A stretch of DNA of 64,000 bases from Pseudonocardia sp. HH130630-07 (GCF_001698125.1 NZ_CP013854.1:5456001-5520000), one strand, 5' to 3'; shown: positions 6,396-16,020, counted from the first letter of the stretch. Notes: generated from the sequence alone by a model not told the origin. Numbers and translations: made by a program.

Positions 6396-9329
6396 TCATT
6401 CCATCCCCGCCGCGACCACGCCGCGGCGCACGGCACCGGATGCCCGGTGCGCGGCCCGCCCGACGCCGCTCGACCGGCCGGCCACGCCGGCGATCTGGTC
6501 GAGCAGGTCGAGCACCTGCCGGGCCCAGCGTACGAAGTCCCCCGCGGAGAGTTCGTGCCCGTTGCGCTCAGCGGCCGCCAGCACCTCGGCGAGCGACTCC
6601 CCGCGCGCCCAGCGGTGCATCGGCCACGCGAAGGCGAGGTCCGGGGCCCGGGTGCGCTCGGCCTTGTGCCGGCGCTGGTCGGCGTCCAGTTCCTCCCAGA
6701 TCCGGACGGTGCGTTCCAGCGCGTCGGCGACCGGCCCCTGCGGCAGCCGCGGCATCGGCGCGTCGTCCCGGCGGGACTCGTACACCAGTGCCGAGACGAC
6801 CGCCGCCAGCTCGTCGGGTTCCAGCCCCTCCCAGGACCCGGCGCGCAGGCACTCCGCGGCCAGCAGGTCCGACTCGCCCCACAACCGGGCCAGCACCCGG
6901 CCGTGCGCGGTCACCTCGTCGCCACCGCGGGCGACCTCGCCGGCGGGCACCAGGTAGCCACGCTCGGTCAGCAGGGCCCGGATCCGGTCGAACGCCCGGG
7001 CGAGCGAGTTCGTGGTCGCGCGCACCTTCTGGCGCAACGTCTCGGTCTCGCGTTCCAACCGGGCGTGCCGCTCGCCCCACCGGGCGTGCGCCTCGCGGTC
7101 GTCGCAGCCGTGGCAGGGGTGCGACCGCAGCGCGCGGCGCAGGGTGGCCAGCTCCGGATCGTCCTGCACGCCGTGCCGGCGCCGCTGGTGCGGTGCCCGG
7201 CCCTCGCCGAGCCGGGAGTTACGCAGCGACGACGCCAGGTCCCGGCGGACCTGGGGTGAGCGGTGCTCGACGTGGCGGGGCAGCTTGATCCGGCCGAGCA
7301 CCTCGACCGCGTCGACGAAGTCCGCCGCCGAGAGCCGGCCGGCCCAGCGGTCCTCCGTGCACACCAGCGGGCGCGGGTCGGCGTCGCGGCCCTGGGCCGA
7401 GACCGCACCGATCCCGGGGTCGAGCACGACGGCGATCCCGGCGCGCCGGCCCGACGGGACGGCGATGACGTCGCCGGCCCGCAACTCGCGCAACGACTCG
7501 GCGGCGGAGTCCCTGGACTCCGCGGTGTTCTGCCGGCGCAGCGACTTCTCCCGCTCGGAGAGCCTGCGGCGCAGGTCGGCGTACTCGGTGAAGTCACCGA
7601 GGTGGCAGGCCATCGACTCGCGATAGCCCGCCAGCGCCTCGGCGTTGCGGTCGATGCGCCGGGCCAGGCCGACCACCGAGCGGTCGGCCTGGAACTGGCC
7701 GAACGAGCGCTCCAGCAGGTCCCGGGCGGCGTCGGTGCCGAGCCGCCCGACGAGGTTGACCGACATGTTGTAGACCGGCCGGAAGGAGCTGCGCAGCGGG
7801 TAGGTCCGGGTGGAGGCGAGCCCGGCGACCTGTGCCGGGTCCATGCCCGGCGTCCAGAGCACGACGGCGTGCCCCTCCACGTCGATCCCGCGCCGCCCGG
7901 CCCGCCCGGTGAGCTGCGTGTACTCCCCCGGCGTGAGGTCGACGTGCGCCTCGCCGTTGTACTTCACCAGCCGTTCCAGCACGACCGTCCGGGCCGGCAT
8001 GTTGATGCCCAGGGCCAGGGTCTCGGTGGCGAACACGCACCGCACGAGCCCGGCGACGAACAGCTCCTCGACGGTCTCCTTGAAGGCGGGCAGCATCCCG
8101 GCGTGGTGGGCGGCGACGCCGCGCTCCAGGGCCTCGCGCCACTCCCAGTACCCCAGCACGCCGAGATCGGCCTGCGGGAGGTCCCCGGTGTGCTTCGCGA
8201 CGATCCGGCGGATCTCCGCGACGTCGTCGGGACCGGTGAGCCGGATGCCGGCCCGCACGCACTGCCCGACGGCCGCGTCGCACCCGGCCCGGGAGAAGAC
8301 GAAGGTGATCGCGGGCAGCAGGCCCTCGCGGTCGAGCCGGTCGATCACCTGCACCCGCGACGGCGGCCGGAAGCCGCTGCGCCCGGGACCGCCGGGCCGC
8401 GGCCCGCGCCCGACGACGGCCGTCGGGTCCGGTCCCCCGGCGCGGCCGCCGGAGCGGGGCCTGCCCCGGCCCCGGCCGCGGGGCCCCCGGTCCCCGGCCC
8501 GGTCGGCGGAGCGGGCGCCCACCGCGTCCCGGCGTTGCATCTCGCGGGTGTGGCGGACCAGCTCCGGATCCACCACGAGCTCGGTCGACGCGCCGCCGCC
8601 CGGTGTGCGCAGCTCACCGAACAGGTCGAACAGCCGGTTGCCGACGATCATGTGCTGCCAGAGCGGGACCGGCCGGTGCTCGTCGACGACGACCCGGGTG
8701 TCCCCGCGGACCTCGACGAGCCAGTCCCCGAACTCCTCGGCGTTGCTCACCGTCGCGGACAACCCCACCACGGTGACGTGGTCGGGAAGCTGGAGGATGA
8801 CCTCCTCCCAGACCGCGCCGCGGAACCGGTCGGCCAGGTAGTGGATCTCGTCCATCACAACGTAGCCGAGCAGGTCCAGGCGCCGGTTCGCGGCCTTGTC
8901 CGAGTCCGCGTAGATCATGTTCCGCAGCACCTCGGTGGTCATGACGACCACCTGCGCGTCCCCGTTCACCGCGGTGTCGCCGGTGAGCAGGCCCACCGCG
9001 TCCGGGCCGTAGCGGGCGACGAGATCGGCGTACTTCTGGTTGGACAGCGCCTTGATCGGCGTGGTGTAGAAGCACTTGCGGCCCTCGGCGAGCGCCAGGT
9101 GCACGGCGAACTCCCCGGCCACGGTCTTCCCGGCGCCGGTCGGCGCGCACAGCAGGACCGCGTACCCCTCCTCCAGCGCCTCGCACGCCTCGCGCTGGAA
9201 GCCGTCGAGCTCGAACGGCAGCAGGCCGGCGAACTCGGCCAGCCGGGGATGCGCGGCGCGGGCCTTCGCCGCCGCGTAGGCGGCGGCCGGATCGGGGGCC
9301 TGATCGCTCACGCCGGACCGGGTACTCAC
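6396..9329 (-). CDS. helY: Ski2-like DExH RNA helicase HelY
   Basis: 977-residue superfamily 2 helicase of the Ski2/Mtr4 group, position-matched to Rv2092c. Walker A CAPTGAGKT is at 61-69, DEIH (motif II) at 160-163 and SAT (motif III) at 191-193. The second RecA domain holds GINMPARTVVLERLVKYNG and the QLTGRAGRRGID motif VI, followed by winged-helix and C-terminal helical (DSHCT) regions. Between the two RecA domains, residues ~277-320 form an Arg/Gly/Pro-rich low-complexity insert (GPRGRGRGRPRSGG). Likely role: ATP-driven unwinding of RNA in turnover or processing. GTG start at 9327-9329. A second in-frame GTG (VSDQAPDP) lies 6 codons further in, so the start is slightly uncertain. Confidence 0.93.
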   Translation of the reverse strand: MSTRSGVSDQAPDPAAAYAAAKARAAHPRLAEFAGLLPFELDGFQREACEALEEGYAVLLCAPTGAGKTVAGEFAVHLALAEGRKCFYTTPIKALSNQKYADLVARYGPDAVGLLTGDTAVNGDAQVVVMTTEVLRNMIYADSDKAANRRLDLLGYVVMDEIHYLADRFRGAVWEEVILQLPDHVTVVGLSATVSNAEEFGDWLVEVRGDTRVVVDEHRPVPLWQHMIVGNRLFDLFGELRTPGGGASTELVVDPELVRHTREMQRRDAVGARSADRAGDRGPRGRGRGRPRSGGRAGGPDPTAVVGRGPRPGGPGRSGFRPPSRVQVIDRLDREGLLPAITFVFSRAGCDAAVGQCVRAGIRLTGPDDVAEIRRIVAKHTGDLPQADLGVLGYWEWREALERGVAAHHAGMLPAFKETVEELFVAGLVRCVFATETLALGINMPARTVVLERLVKYNGEAHVDLTPGEYTQLTGRAGRRGIDVEGHAVVLWTPGMDPAQVAGLASTRTYPLRSSFRPVYNMSVNLVGRLGTDAARDLLERSFGQFQADRSVVGLARRIDRNAEALAGYRESMACHLGDFTEYADLRRRLSEREKSLRRQNTAESRDSAAESLRELRAGDVIAVPSGRRAGIAVVLDPGIGAVSAQGRDADPRPLVCTEDRWAGRLSAADFVDAVEVLGRIKLPRHVEHRSPQVRRDLASSLRNSRLGEGRAPHQRRRHGVQDDPELATLRRALRSHPCHGCDDREAHARWGERHARLERETETLRQKVRATTNSLARAFDRIRALLTERGYLVPAGEVARGGDEVTAHGRVLARLWGESDLLAAECLRAGSWEGLEPDELAAVVSALVYESRRDDAPMPRLPQGPVADALERTVRIWEELDADQRRHKAERTRAPDLAFAWPMHRWARGESLAEVLAAAERNGHELSAGDFVRWARQVLDLLDQIAGVAGRSSGVGRAAHRASGAVRRGVVAAGME

Positions 9330-9516
9330 TGCTCCAGGCTGTCACACCGCACCGACCCCCCGCCCCGCCGACGTGTGTGACGCGTCTCCGCCGGGTGCAC
9401 GGACGCTCGACGCGCGCCCCGGGGCGGGAGAGACTGGTCCCGATCCCGCCGATCCCCGAACCGGCGGCTCCGCCACCGCGCCCCGGCCCACCACCCGGAA
9501 ACGGAAGGGTCATCCG

Positions 9517-10350
9517 ATGACCAAGGAGATCACCCACCGCCTCGCCGAGGTCACGGCGGTCACCCGCGTGTCGCCGAGCCTGGTCCGCGTCACCGTCGCG
9601 GGCCCGGAACTGGCCGGTTTCGAGCCGCACGGGGTGCCCGACGAGGGCTGCGTGTTCAACTTCCCGGAGCCGGGATCCGGCGGTGAGCCGGTGCCGGACG
9701 CGGGCCGCTGGTACACCGTCCGCCGGTTCGATCCGGTGGCCGCGGAGATGGACGTCGAGATCGTGCTGCACCCCGGTGGCATCGGCGGCGAGTGGGCACG
9801 CGCCGCCCGGGTCGGTGACCGGCTGCGGCTGACCCACCACAACAGCTGGTTCCGCCGGCCCGAGGAGGCCGCCTGGCAGCTGCTGGCCGGTGACGTGACG
9901 GCCCTGCCCGCCATCGCCCGGATCGCCGAGGAGTCGGCCGGGCGGGTCCCCACGACGGCGGTCGTGGAGATCCCGCACCCGCAGGACCGCCGGGAGCTGG
10001 GCGTCCCGACGCGGTGGATCGACAATCCCGAACTCGGCGCGGGCAGCACGCTGCACGAGGTGCTGGCCGCGACGACGCTGCCCGAGGGACCCGGCTACGT
10101 CTACGTGGCCGGTGAGGTGTCGGCGACCCGGCTCACCCGCAAGCACCTGCGGCACGGGCTGGGCCTGTCCACGGGGAGCTACGGGGTGATCGGCTACTGG
10201 CGGGTCGACGCCGAGGCGTGGCGCCGCCGCCAGGCGGAGTCCGGCGTCGACACCGTCGCGCTCTACGCCGAGGCCGAGCGGCTCGGCAGCGACGAGGAGG
10301 AGACCAGGGACCTGTTCGAGGAGCGCCTGGAACGGGTGGGCCTGCTGTGA
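9517..10350 (+). CDS. Siderophore-interacting protein (NADPH-dependent ferric-siderophore reductase)
   Basis: 277-residue flavin reductase of the ViuB/YqjH (SIP) family. The FAD-binding barrel contains GRWYTVRRFDPVAAEMDVEI and HPGGIGGEWARAARVGDRL. The NAD(P)H-binding part follows with LLAGDVTALPAIARIAEE and YVYVAGEVSATRLTRKHLR, ending in GVIGYWRVD. It would reduce ferric siderophores in the cytoplasm to release Fe2+. Start ATG at 9517, preceded by GGAAGGGTCATCCG, which is a good ribosome site. It is the only plus-strand gene among pyrH, tat and helY and is absent from the mycobacterial version of the locus, so it looks inserted. No siderophore genes are adjacent. Confidence 0.9.
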   Translation: MTKEITHRLAEVTAVTRVSPSLVRVTVAGPELAGFEPHGVPDEGCVFNFPEPGSGGEPVPDAGRWYTVRRFDPVAAEMDVEIVLHPGGIGGEWARAARVGDRLRLTHHNSWFRRPEEAAWQLLAGDVTALPAIARIAEESAGRVPTTAVVEIPHPQDRRELGVPTRWIDNPELGAGSTLHEVLAATTLPEGPGYVYVAGEVSATRLTRKHLRHGLGLSTGSYGVIGYWRVDAEAWRRRQAESGVDTVALYAEAERLGSDEEETRDLFEERLERVGLL

Positions 10351-10359
10351 CCCGGCCGC

Positions 10360-11100
10360 TCAGCTCGCGTACTCGGCCTCGGTGATCTCGGCGTTGATCT
10401 CCGTGCCGTGGTGCTCGCCCCGGCAGATGTCGGCCATCAGGCCGTCCTTCTCGATGTCGAACACGTGCAGCGGCAGCCCGTGGTCGCGGGCCAGGATGAA
10501 CGCCGTCTGGTCCATCACCGCCAGCCGGCGGGACAGGACCTCGTCGTACGGGAGGCGCTCGTAGCGGCGGGCCGAGGAGTCCTTGCGGGGGTCGGTGTCG
10601 TAGACGCCGTCGACGCCGTGCTTGGCGACGAGCAGGGCGTCGGCACCGATCTCCAGCGCCCGCTGGACGCTCGGGTAGTCGGTGGTGATGAACGGCTGGC
10701 CGTTGCCGCCGGAGAAGATGAGGATGGCGTCCTTGTCGAGGTGGCGCTTGGCCCGCAGCCGCAGGAACGGCTCGGCCACCGCGTTGATCGGGAGCGCCGT
10801 CATCACCCGGACGTTCTCCTCGCCGCCGGCGGCGAGCTTGCCGCGCAACAGCAGGCTGTTGATCACGGTGCCGAGCATGCCGATGTTGTCGGCCTCGACG
10901 CGGTCGATGCCCCAGGAGTCCGAGCGGTTCCCGCGGAAGACGTTCCCGCCCCCGACGACCACGGCGATCTGCACGCCCAGCGCCCGGACCTGCCGGATCT
11001 GTTCCGCGAGATGGGTCAGCGCCGTCGTGTCGAAGCCGAAGCCGTCGTCACCGGCCATCGCCTGGCCGCTGAGCTTGATGACCACCCGGTTGTACTTCAC
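10360..11100 (-). CDS. pyrH: UMP kinase (amino acid kinase family), out of usual context
   Basis: 246-residue PyrH-type UMP kinase: VVIKLSGQAMAGDDG (phosphate loop), VVVGGGNVFRG, ADNIGMLGTVINSLLL and the ATP/uridine region KHGVDGVYDTDP are all in place. It phosphorylates UMP to UDP using ATP. Bacterial pyrH normally lies in rpsB-tsf-pyrH-frr; here it is downstream of tatC on the same strand, with a 75-bp gap. It may therefore be a second paralogue or a moved copy. Substitutions such as GQAMA in place of the usual GEA fit a divergent paralogue. GTG start at 11098-11100. The family is certain; whether it is the housekeeping enzyme is not. Confidence 0.88.
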   Translation of the reverse strand: MKYNRVVIKLSGQAMAGDDGFGFDTTALTHLAEQIRQVRALGVQIAVVVGGGNVFRGNRSDSWGIDRVEADNIGMLGTVINSLLLRGKLAAGGEENVRVMTALPINAVAEPFLRLRAKRHLDKDAILIFSGGNGQPFITTDYPSVQRALEIGADALLVAKHGVDGVYDTDPRKDSSARRYERLPYDEVLSRRLAVMDQTAFILARDHGLPLHVFDIEKDGLMADICRGEHHGTEINAEITEAEYAS

Positions 11101-11175
11101 GCGAGAGAGGGTACGGGCGTGCCCGGCGCCGCCCTCGCCGCGGGTCGCCTCCGGGCCCGGCGCAGGTCGGGAGGG

Positions 11176-12228
11176 TCAGGTGATGTCGTCCCAGCGGACG
11201 GCGGGGCCGGAGTCGGCCGGGCGGGCGGGCGTGACCTCGGTCGACGCCGGAGCCGGGGCGGCCGGGGCCGGGGCCGTGGCGGTCGCCGCGGGGCGGGACG
11301 GCTCCGTGGCCACCGAGACCGGCAGGGGGACCTCGGACGGCCCGTCGATCGTCGACGGCGTGGTGTCGATCGGCGAGGGGCTGTCCGGGTCCCAGCTGTC
11401 CCAGCCCTCGGCCGCACGCTTGCGTGCCCGGCGGCGGTCGTTGAACCGGCAGATCTGGATGGCGGCCTCGAACAGCAGGGTCAGCGCCGCGGCGAGGGCC
11501 AGCATCGAGATCGGGTCCTGGCCGGGCGTCGCGATCGCCGCGAACACGAACAGTCCGAAGATCAGCCCGCGGCGGGACTTGCGCAGCACCTCGTAGGTGA
11601 GCACCCCGGCCGCGTTGAGCGCGACGACCAGCAGCGGGATCAGGAAGCTGACGCCGAAGATGACGATCAGGTTGACGACCAGCGAGAAGTACGACGCGCC
11701 GGTCAGCGCCGTCGTCTGGATCTCGTCACCGATCGTCAGCAGGAAGCCGAGGGCCTGCGGGATGATCAGGTAGGCGAGCACCGCCCCGGCGACGAACAGC
11801 ACGGCCGCGACCGAGACGAAGCTCAGCGCGTAGCGGCGCTCCGTTTTGTGCAGGCCCGGCGTGATGAAGCCCCAGAGCTGGTAGAGCCAGATCGGGCAGG
11901 CCAGCAGGACACCGGCGGTGGCACCGACCTTGAGCCGCAGCATGAACTGGTCGAACGGCGTGGTGCCGAGCAGGGTGCAGGCGGTCGGATCCGCACTGAA
12001 CTGTGCCCGGGACGATCTCGGGAGCGAGCAGTACGGCTCCTTCAGGAGCTCACCCAGGCTCGGGAGCCCGAAGAACGGGACCTCGAACCAGATGTAGCCG
12101 AACACCGTCGTGATCGCGATCGCGGCCAGGGCGATGCCGAGCCGGTTGCGGAACTCGTAGAGGTGCTCGATCAGGGTCATGGTCCCGTCGGGGTTGGGCC
12201 TGCGCCTCCGACGGAACGGTGACTTCAC
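11176..12228 (-). CDS. tatC: Sec-independent translocase subunit TatC
   Basis: Polytopic membrane protein of 350 residues, the twin-arginine signal receptor of the Tat pathway. It has the family opening [14 protein letters not shown], six predicted membrane segments (for example [55 protein letters not shown]) and the conserved loops [15 protein letters not shown] and [10 protein letters not shown]. The last ~100 residues are a cytoplasmic Pro/Ala/Thr-rich tail, longer than in E. coli TatC but common in actinobacteria. GTG start at 12226-12228. It lies 12 bp after the tatA stop; tatA-tatC form the expected pair. Confidence 0.96.
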   Translation of the reverse strand: MKSPFRRRRRPNPDGTMTLIEHLYEFRNRLGIALAAIAITTVFGYIWFEVPFFGLPSLGELLKEPYCSLPRSSRAQFSADPTACTLLGTTPFDQFMLRLKVGATAGVLLACPIWLYQLWGFITPGLHKTERRYALSFVSVAAVLFVAGAVLAYLIIPQALGFLLTIGDEIQTTALTGASYFSLVVNLIVIFGVSFLIPLLVVALNAAGVLTYEVLRKSRRGLIFGLFVFAAIATPGQDPISMLALAAALTLLFEAAIQICRFNDRRRARKRAAEGWDSWDPDSPSPIDTTPSTIDGPSEVPLPVSVATEPSRPAATATAPAPAAPAPASTEVTPARPADSGPAVRWDDIT

Positions 12229-12240
12229 GTGCCTGCTACC

Positions 12241-12516
12241 TCAGTTGAGGGTGCCGCGGTCCTGCGGCTGCTGCGACGGCGTGCGCTCGGCCTGGGCCTG
12301 CGGGGCCGGCGTCGCGGACGGCAGCTCCTGCGGGGCCTGCGCCTCCGGAGCCGGGTCCTTCGCCGAGCGGGACTCGTCGTCCTTCAGGCCCTTCATCTCA
12401 CCCTTGAACACCCGGGCGGACTGGCCGATGGACCGGGCCATCTCGGGAAGCTTCTTCGCACCGAACAGCAGCAGGACCACCGCAATGATGATCAGCCACT
12501 CGTAGCCACCGGGCAT
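12241..12516 (-). CDS. tatA: Sec-independent translocase subunit TatA
   Basis: 91 residues with the standard TatA layout. A short N-terminal membrane helix ([20 protein letters not shown], residues 5-24) contains the FGxKKLP hinge. An amphipathic helix ([19 protein letters not shown]) and an acidic/Pro-rich tail follow. It oligomerises to form the Tat export pore with TatC, encoded just downstream. ATG start preceded by GGAGGC. It follows pafB-pafC on the same strand with a 93-bp gap, the same order as in M. tuberculosis. Confidence 0.96.
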   Translation of the reverse strand: MPGGYEWLIIIAVVLLLFGAKKLPEMARSIGQSARVFKGEMKGLKDDESRSAKDPAPEAQAPQELPSATPAPQAQAERTPSQQPQDRGTLN

Positions 12517-12609
12517 GGGGGCCTCCTCCGTCGCTCTCAGCGGACGTGACCGAGTCTACGCACGCCCTCCGGGGAACTCCGCGCGCCCGGTCGGGCACCC
12601 GGTTCGTCG

Positions 12610-13635
12610 TCATCCGCCGTTCACCGGTCCGCCACCGCCGCCCCGCGCCGACCGGTCCAGCGCCTCCCGGGCCCTGGCCCGGACGGCACCGGCGAGATCG
12701 GCCGGTTCGAGGATCCGCGCGGCACCGCCCAGACCGAGCACGAGCCGGACCAGCCAGTCCGGGTCGGCGAAGCGCAGGAGGACCCGGATCCGCCCCGGCG
12801 CCGGGTCGTCCCGGGTGTCCGGGACGGCGACGTCGTCGACCGGGTAGTACTCGGCGACCCAGTGCGCCCCGGGCTCCAGCTCCAGCACGGCGTGCCGCTG
12901 GCCCTCCCGCGGCCCGAACAGCCCCTGCGAGACGTCGGTCGGGCGGGCGTCCGGGTGTGGCAGGGCGGGCTCGTCGAGCTCCTCGGCCTGCTCCACCCGG
13001 TCCAGCCGGAACATCCGCACGCCCTCCGCGCGCCGGCACCACGCCTCCAGGTACCCGCGGCCCTCCGCCACGACGAGCCGCATCGGGTCCACGTCGCGGC
13101 GGGAGACGGCGTCCCGGCCCGCGGTGAAGTAGACGATCCGCAGGGCGCGTCCCCGGTCCAGGGCACGGCGGACGACGGCCGTGGTGGCCCGCTCCGCGGA
13201 TCCCGGCTCCACCGTGACGACGCCGTCCAGCGCTGCCGGGCCCGCCGTCTCGCCGGCGACACCCACCGCGGTCTCGATCTTGCCGATGGCCCTGGCGACC
13301 GCGGCCGAGTCGACGACGCCCGGCGTCTGGTGCAGCATCCGCAGCGCGACCAGCAACGCCGTCGCCTCGCTCGTCGTGAGCCGCAGCGGCCGGGTGAGAC
13401 CGGCGTCGAACACGACGTCGACGGTGTCCCCGGCGAACGAGAGGTCGACCAGGTCGCCCGGGCCGTAACCGGGCAGCCCGCACATCCACAGCAGCTCCAG
13501 GTCCTTGCGGAGCTGCTTCTCCTCGACGCCGAAGTCCGCCGCCGCCACGGCCACCTGGACGCCGGGGTGCGCCCGCAGGTACGGCACCAGCGACAGCAGC
13601 CGGGGCAGGCGCTGGGCGACGCCCTGGCGGCTCAC
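12610..13635 (-). CDS. pafC: WYL-domain regulator PafC
   Basis: 341-residue partner of PafB. A winged-helix region at the N-terminus (RLPRLLSLVPYLRAHPGVQV) is followed by a WYL domain (about 150-235; the signature segment reads GRGYLEAWC) and a C-terminal WCX-type extension. In mycobacteria PafB-PafC acts as a heterodimeric transcription activator of the LexA-independent DNA damage response and lies in the proteasome locus. GTG start at 13633-13635 overlaps the pafB stop by 4 bp (GTGA), which points to translational coupling. It lies upstream of tatA on the same strand. Confidence 0.93.
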   Translation of the reverse strand: MSRQGVAQRLPRLLSLVPYLRAHPGVQVAVAAADFGVEEKQLRKDLELLWMCGLPGYGPGDLVDLSFAGDTVDVVFDAGLTRPLRLTTSEATALLVALRMLHQTPGVVDSAAVARAIGKIETAVGVAGETAGPAALDGVVTVEPGSAERATTAVVRRALDRGRALRIVYFTAGRDAVSRRDVDPMRLVVAEGRGYLEAWCRRAEGVRMFRLDRVEQAEELDEPALPHPDARPTDVSQGLFGPREGQRHAVLELEPGAHWVAEYYPVDDVAVPDTRDDPAPGRIRVLLRFADPDWLVRLVLGLGGAARILEPADLAGAVRARAREALDRSARGGGGGPVNGG

Positions 13636-14633
13636 GGCGCGGTCCGGTCGGTGGCGAGCTCCGCGGCGCCCGCCCAGAGTGCGCGGACCGCGTCCGCCAG
13701 CTCGGGCGGGTCCAGCACGGCCACGTCCGGCCCGTGCCCGGCCAGCCACCGGGCGACGATCGAGGGATCCCGGACGTCGATCTCGACCAGCGTCCCCGGG
13801 TGCCCGTCGTGGGAGTGGGGGGCGCGTTCCCGGCCGGTCCGGCGCAGGCCGGCCGCACGGCCCTGCGCGACCCACACCCGCGCCGTGCCGGACACCGGGC
13901 GCGGGCCCGCCGAGTCCCGGACCACGCCGCGCAGGTCGACGCCGTCGGGGATCCGGACGGCGCCCTCCGGGCCGGTCGCGCGGACCGCGCCGGTGATCCG
14001 GGACAGCCGGAAGCAGCGGACGTCGTCGCGGTCGCGGTCGTGCCCGACCAGGTACCAGCGGCCCCGGTAGGACACCACGCCCCAGGGCTCGACGGTGCGG
14101 GCCGACGAGGGGTCGGCCGGTCCGCCGCGCCGGTGGTCGAACGTGACCGCCCGGCCGGCCCGGGTGGCGGCCAGCAACGGCGCCAGTGCCGGTTCCCCGG
14201 CGTGCGGGCCGGGCCGGACCGTGGCGGCCGGGGTCTCGGCCACCTCCACCCCGGCGGCGCGCAGCTTCACCAGGGCGCCGTGCGCGGCCCCGGCCAGGTC
14301 CGGGGAGTTCCACAGGTTGCCGGCGAGCGCGACCGCGGTCGCCTCGTCCGGCGCCAGCTCGACGGCGGGCAGCTCGTAGTCCGCGCGGGCGATCCGGTAG
14401 CCCTCGACGGTGTCGAAGGCCGAGGTGAAGCCGGTCTCCAGCGGGACGCCCAGCTCGCGCAGCTCGGACTTGTCGCGCTCGAACATCCGGAAGAACGCCT
14501 CGTCGGTGGCCGCCTCGGCGTACCCGGGCACGGTCGCCCTGATCCGGTCGGCGGGCAGGTACTGCCGCGTCGACATCAGGCAGAGGACCAGGTTGACCAG
14601 TCGCTCGGCGCGGGCTGAGGACACGCCGGGCAT
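13632..14633 (-). CDS. pafB: WYL-domain regulator PafB
   Basis: 333-residue transcription regulator. An N-terminal winged HTH (ERLVNLVLCLMSTRQYLPAD) is followed by a linker with FFRMFERDKSELRELGVPLE and a WYL domain bearing the canonical GRWYLVGHD. It works with PafC, encoded in a 4-bp overlapping frame. Start chosen at the ATG 14631-14633 (MPGVSSARAERLVN), with a GTG three codons later as the alternative. The PafBC pair is normally next to pafA; here pafA lies 3.7 kb away, separated by a small gene, an IS element and two glutaminase genes. Confidence 0.93.
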   Translation of the reverse strand: MPGVSSARAERLVNLVLCLMSTRQYLPADRIRATVPGYAEAATDEAFFRMFERDKSELRELGVPLETGFTSAFDTVEGYRIARADYELPAVELAPDEATAVALAGNLWNSPDLAGAAHGALVKLRAAGVEVAETPAATVRPGPHAGEPALAPLLAATRAGRAVTFDHRRGGPADPSSARTVEPWGVVSYRGRWYLVGHDRDRDDVRCFRLSRITGAVRATGPEGAVRIPDGVDLRGVVRDSAGPRPVSGTARVWVAQGRAAGLRRTGRERAPHSHDGHPGTLVEIDVRDPSIVARWLAGHGPDVAVLDPPELADAVRALWAGAAELATDRTAP

Positions 14634-14814
14634 CGTATCCAGGCACTCCCGCACCGGACGGGCGACCCGCACCGTCGGGCACCGCGCGCCGCGCCGGGGC
14701 GTCTCATCCTGCGACATCCCCGGACCGCACCGTTGACGTCCGGGCCCGCCGGGGAAAGGCTCGGACGCATCCGGCGCGGTACCGCGGCCGCGCCCGCGTG
14801 TGCGGAGGTGCGCC

Positions 14815-15057
14815 ATGACCGTCGGGCAGCAGGAGACCTTCAACCCGTGGACCGTCGTCAACCTGGTGTTCCACCAGCTGGCCGAAGCCGGCCTGCACCC
14901 GGTGCTCGGCGAGACCGGCGATCCGGCCGTGGCGGCGACCGAGCTGCTGCGCACGCTGGGGATCGCCCCGGCCCCGGAGAAGGCCGGCCCGGCCGATCCG
15001 GAGGTGCAGGAGGAACTGGCCGAGCTGCGCCGCCGGATGATGCCCGGGATCGAGTGA
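14815..15057 (+). CDS. Small conserved-looking protein of unknown function
   Basis: 80 residues, no recognised domain. It starts at the ATG 14815 behind a good ribosome site (GGAGGTGCGCC). The sequence looks like a real soluble helical protein: FNPWTVVNLVFHQLAEAGLH near the N-terminus and a charged C-terminal helix VQEELAELRRRMMPG. It is divergent from pafB with a 181-bp gap, and the IS copy begins 15 bp after its stop. Nothing in the sequence shows a function. Confidence 0.65.
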   Translation: MTVGQQETFNPWTVVNLVFHQLAEAGLHPVLGETGDPAVAATELLRTLGIAPAPEKAGPADPEVQEELAELRRRMMPGIE

Positions 15058-15072
15058 CCGTCTCGCCATGAA

Positions 15073-15970
15073 CTAGGGTGTGTCTCCCAATGCGCGGAGC
15101 CAGGTGACGATCGCCTTCAGGACGGCGCCGCCGCGGAAGGTCAGGGCGAGCTTGTCGTAACGGGTGGCCAGCCCGCGCCACTGCTTGACGTGGCAGAACC
15201 CGCGCTCGACGACGTTGCGGTTTCGGTAGTCGACCGGATCGAATGCGGGCGGTCGGCCACCGCGTGAGCCGCGTCGTTTGCGGTGTCCCTGCTGGTCAGA
15301 GGGCTCCGGAATGACAGCGATGATCCGGCGCTCGCGCAGGTGCCGGCGGATCGCGCGTGAGGAGTAGGCCTTGTCCGCGCGCACGCGTTCAGGCCGGGTC
15401 CGGGGTCGTCCCGGGCCCGGTCGGGCGATGCTCAGGCGCGCCATCAGGTGCGGAAACATTGGCGAGTCGCCGCCCTGGCCGGGGCCGAGGAGGACCACCA
15501 GCGGGCGGCCGTGCCCGTCAACGAGCTGGTGGATCTTCGTCGACAGCCCTCCGCGGGACCGTCCCAGCGCGTGATCTGCTGGTTCGGCGAGCAGATTCGT
15601 GTAGTTCGATCCGGCCCCCTGTGTCGCGCTTGAGGGTCGCGGCGTGCTGGTGGGCACGGATGATCGTGGAGTCCACGCTGACCGCCCACCCGAGCACCTC
15701 GGCGGCGTCGGCCTCGACCAGAAGAGCAGCCAGGATGTGGTCCCAGGTGCCGTCGCCGCTGTAGCGGCGGTGCCGCTTCCACAACGTCTGCCACGGCCCG
15801 AACTCGGCTGGGACGTCGCGCCAGGGAAGCCCGCACCGATACCGGTAGATGATCCCCTCGAGCACCCGGCGGTCATCGCGGAACGGGCGCCCGCGACGAC
15901 CCTCGGAGGAGGGCAACAGCGGCGCCAGACGGGCCCACTGGACATCAGTCAGGACAGCGGTACGCGGCAC
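15073..15970 (-). CDS. IS5-type transposase, two overlapping frames (copy 1)
   Basis: The N-terminal frame runs from the GTG at 15968-15970 (VPRTAVLTDVQWARLAPLLP), through the DUF4096-type N-terminal domain (WRDVPAEFGPWQTLWKRHRR) to the first catalytic Asp (SVDSTIIRAHQH). The rest of the DDE domain is in another frame: second Asp in ERVRADKAYSSRAIRR and Glu in YRNRNVVERGFCHVKQWRGL. The frames meet at a run of five G in sense (15615-15619) and need a +1 (or -2) shift. The stop TAG is supplied by the CTAG at the element's end. All three copies and a more distant relative in this window share the layout, so programmed frameshifting is more likely than decay. Confidence 0.85.
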
Positions 15971-16020
15971 CGATCAAGCATCGCGCACCCCGCTCCGCCT
16001 ATCTGGGAGACACGCCCTAG
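15073..16020 (-). mobile_element. IS5-type insertion sequence, copy 1
   Basis: 948-bp element including the CTAG at each end. The terminal inverted repeats read CTAGGGTGTGTCTCCCA at the left and, on the other strand, CTAGGGCGTGTCTCCCA at the right. It carries one two-frame transposase on the minus strand. Two further near-identical copies lie at 24147-25094 and 43992-44939, each exactly 948 bp. The CTAG at both ends fits a 4-bp target duplication; pre-insertion sequence ATGAA-CTAG-TTTCC is inferred. It lies between the small 80-residue gene and the first glutaminase gene and may separate the latter from an older promoter. Confidence 0.93.
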
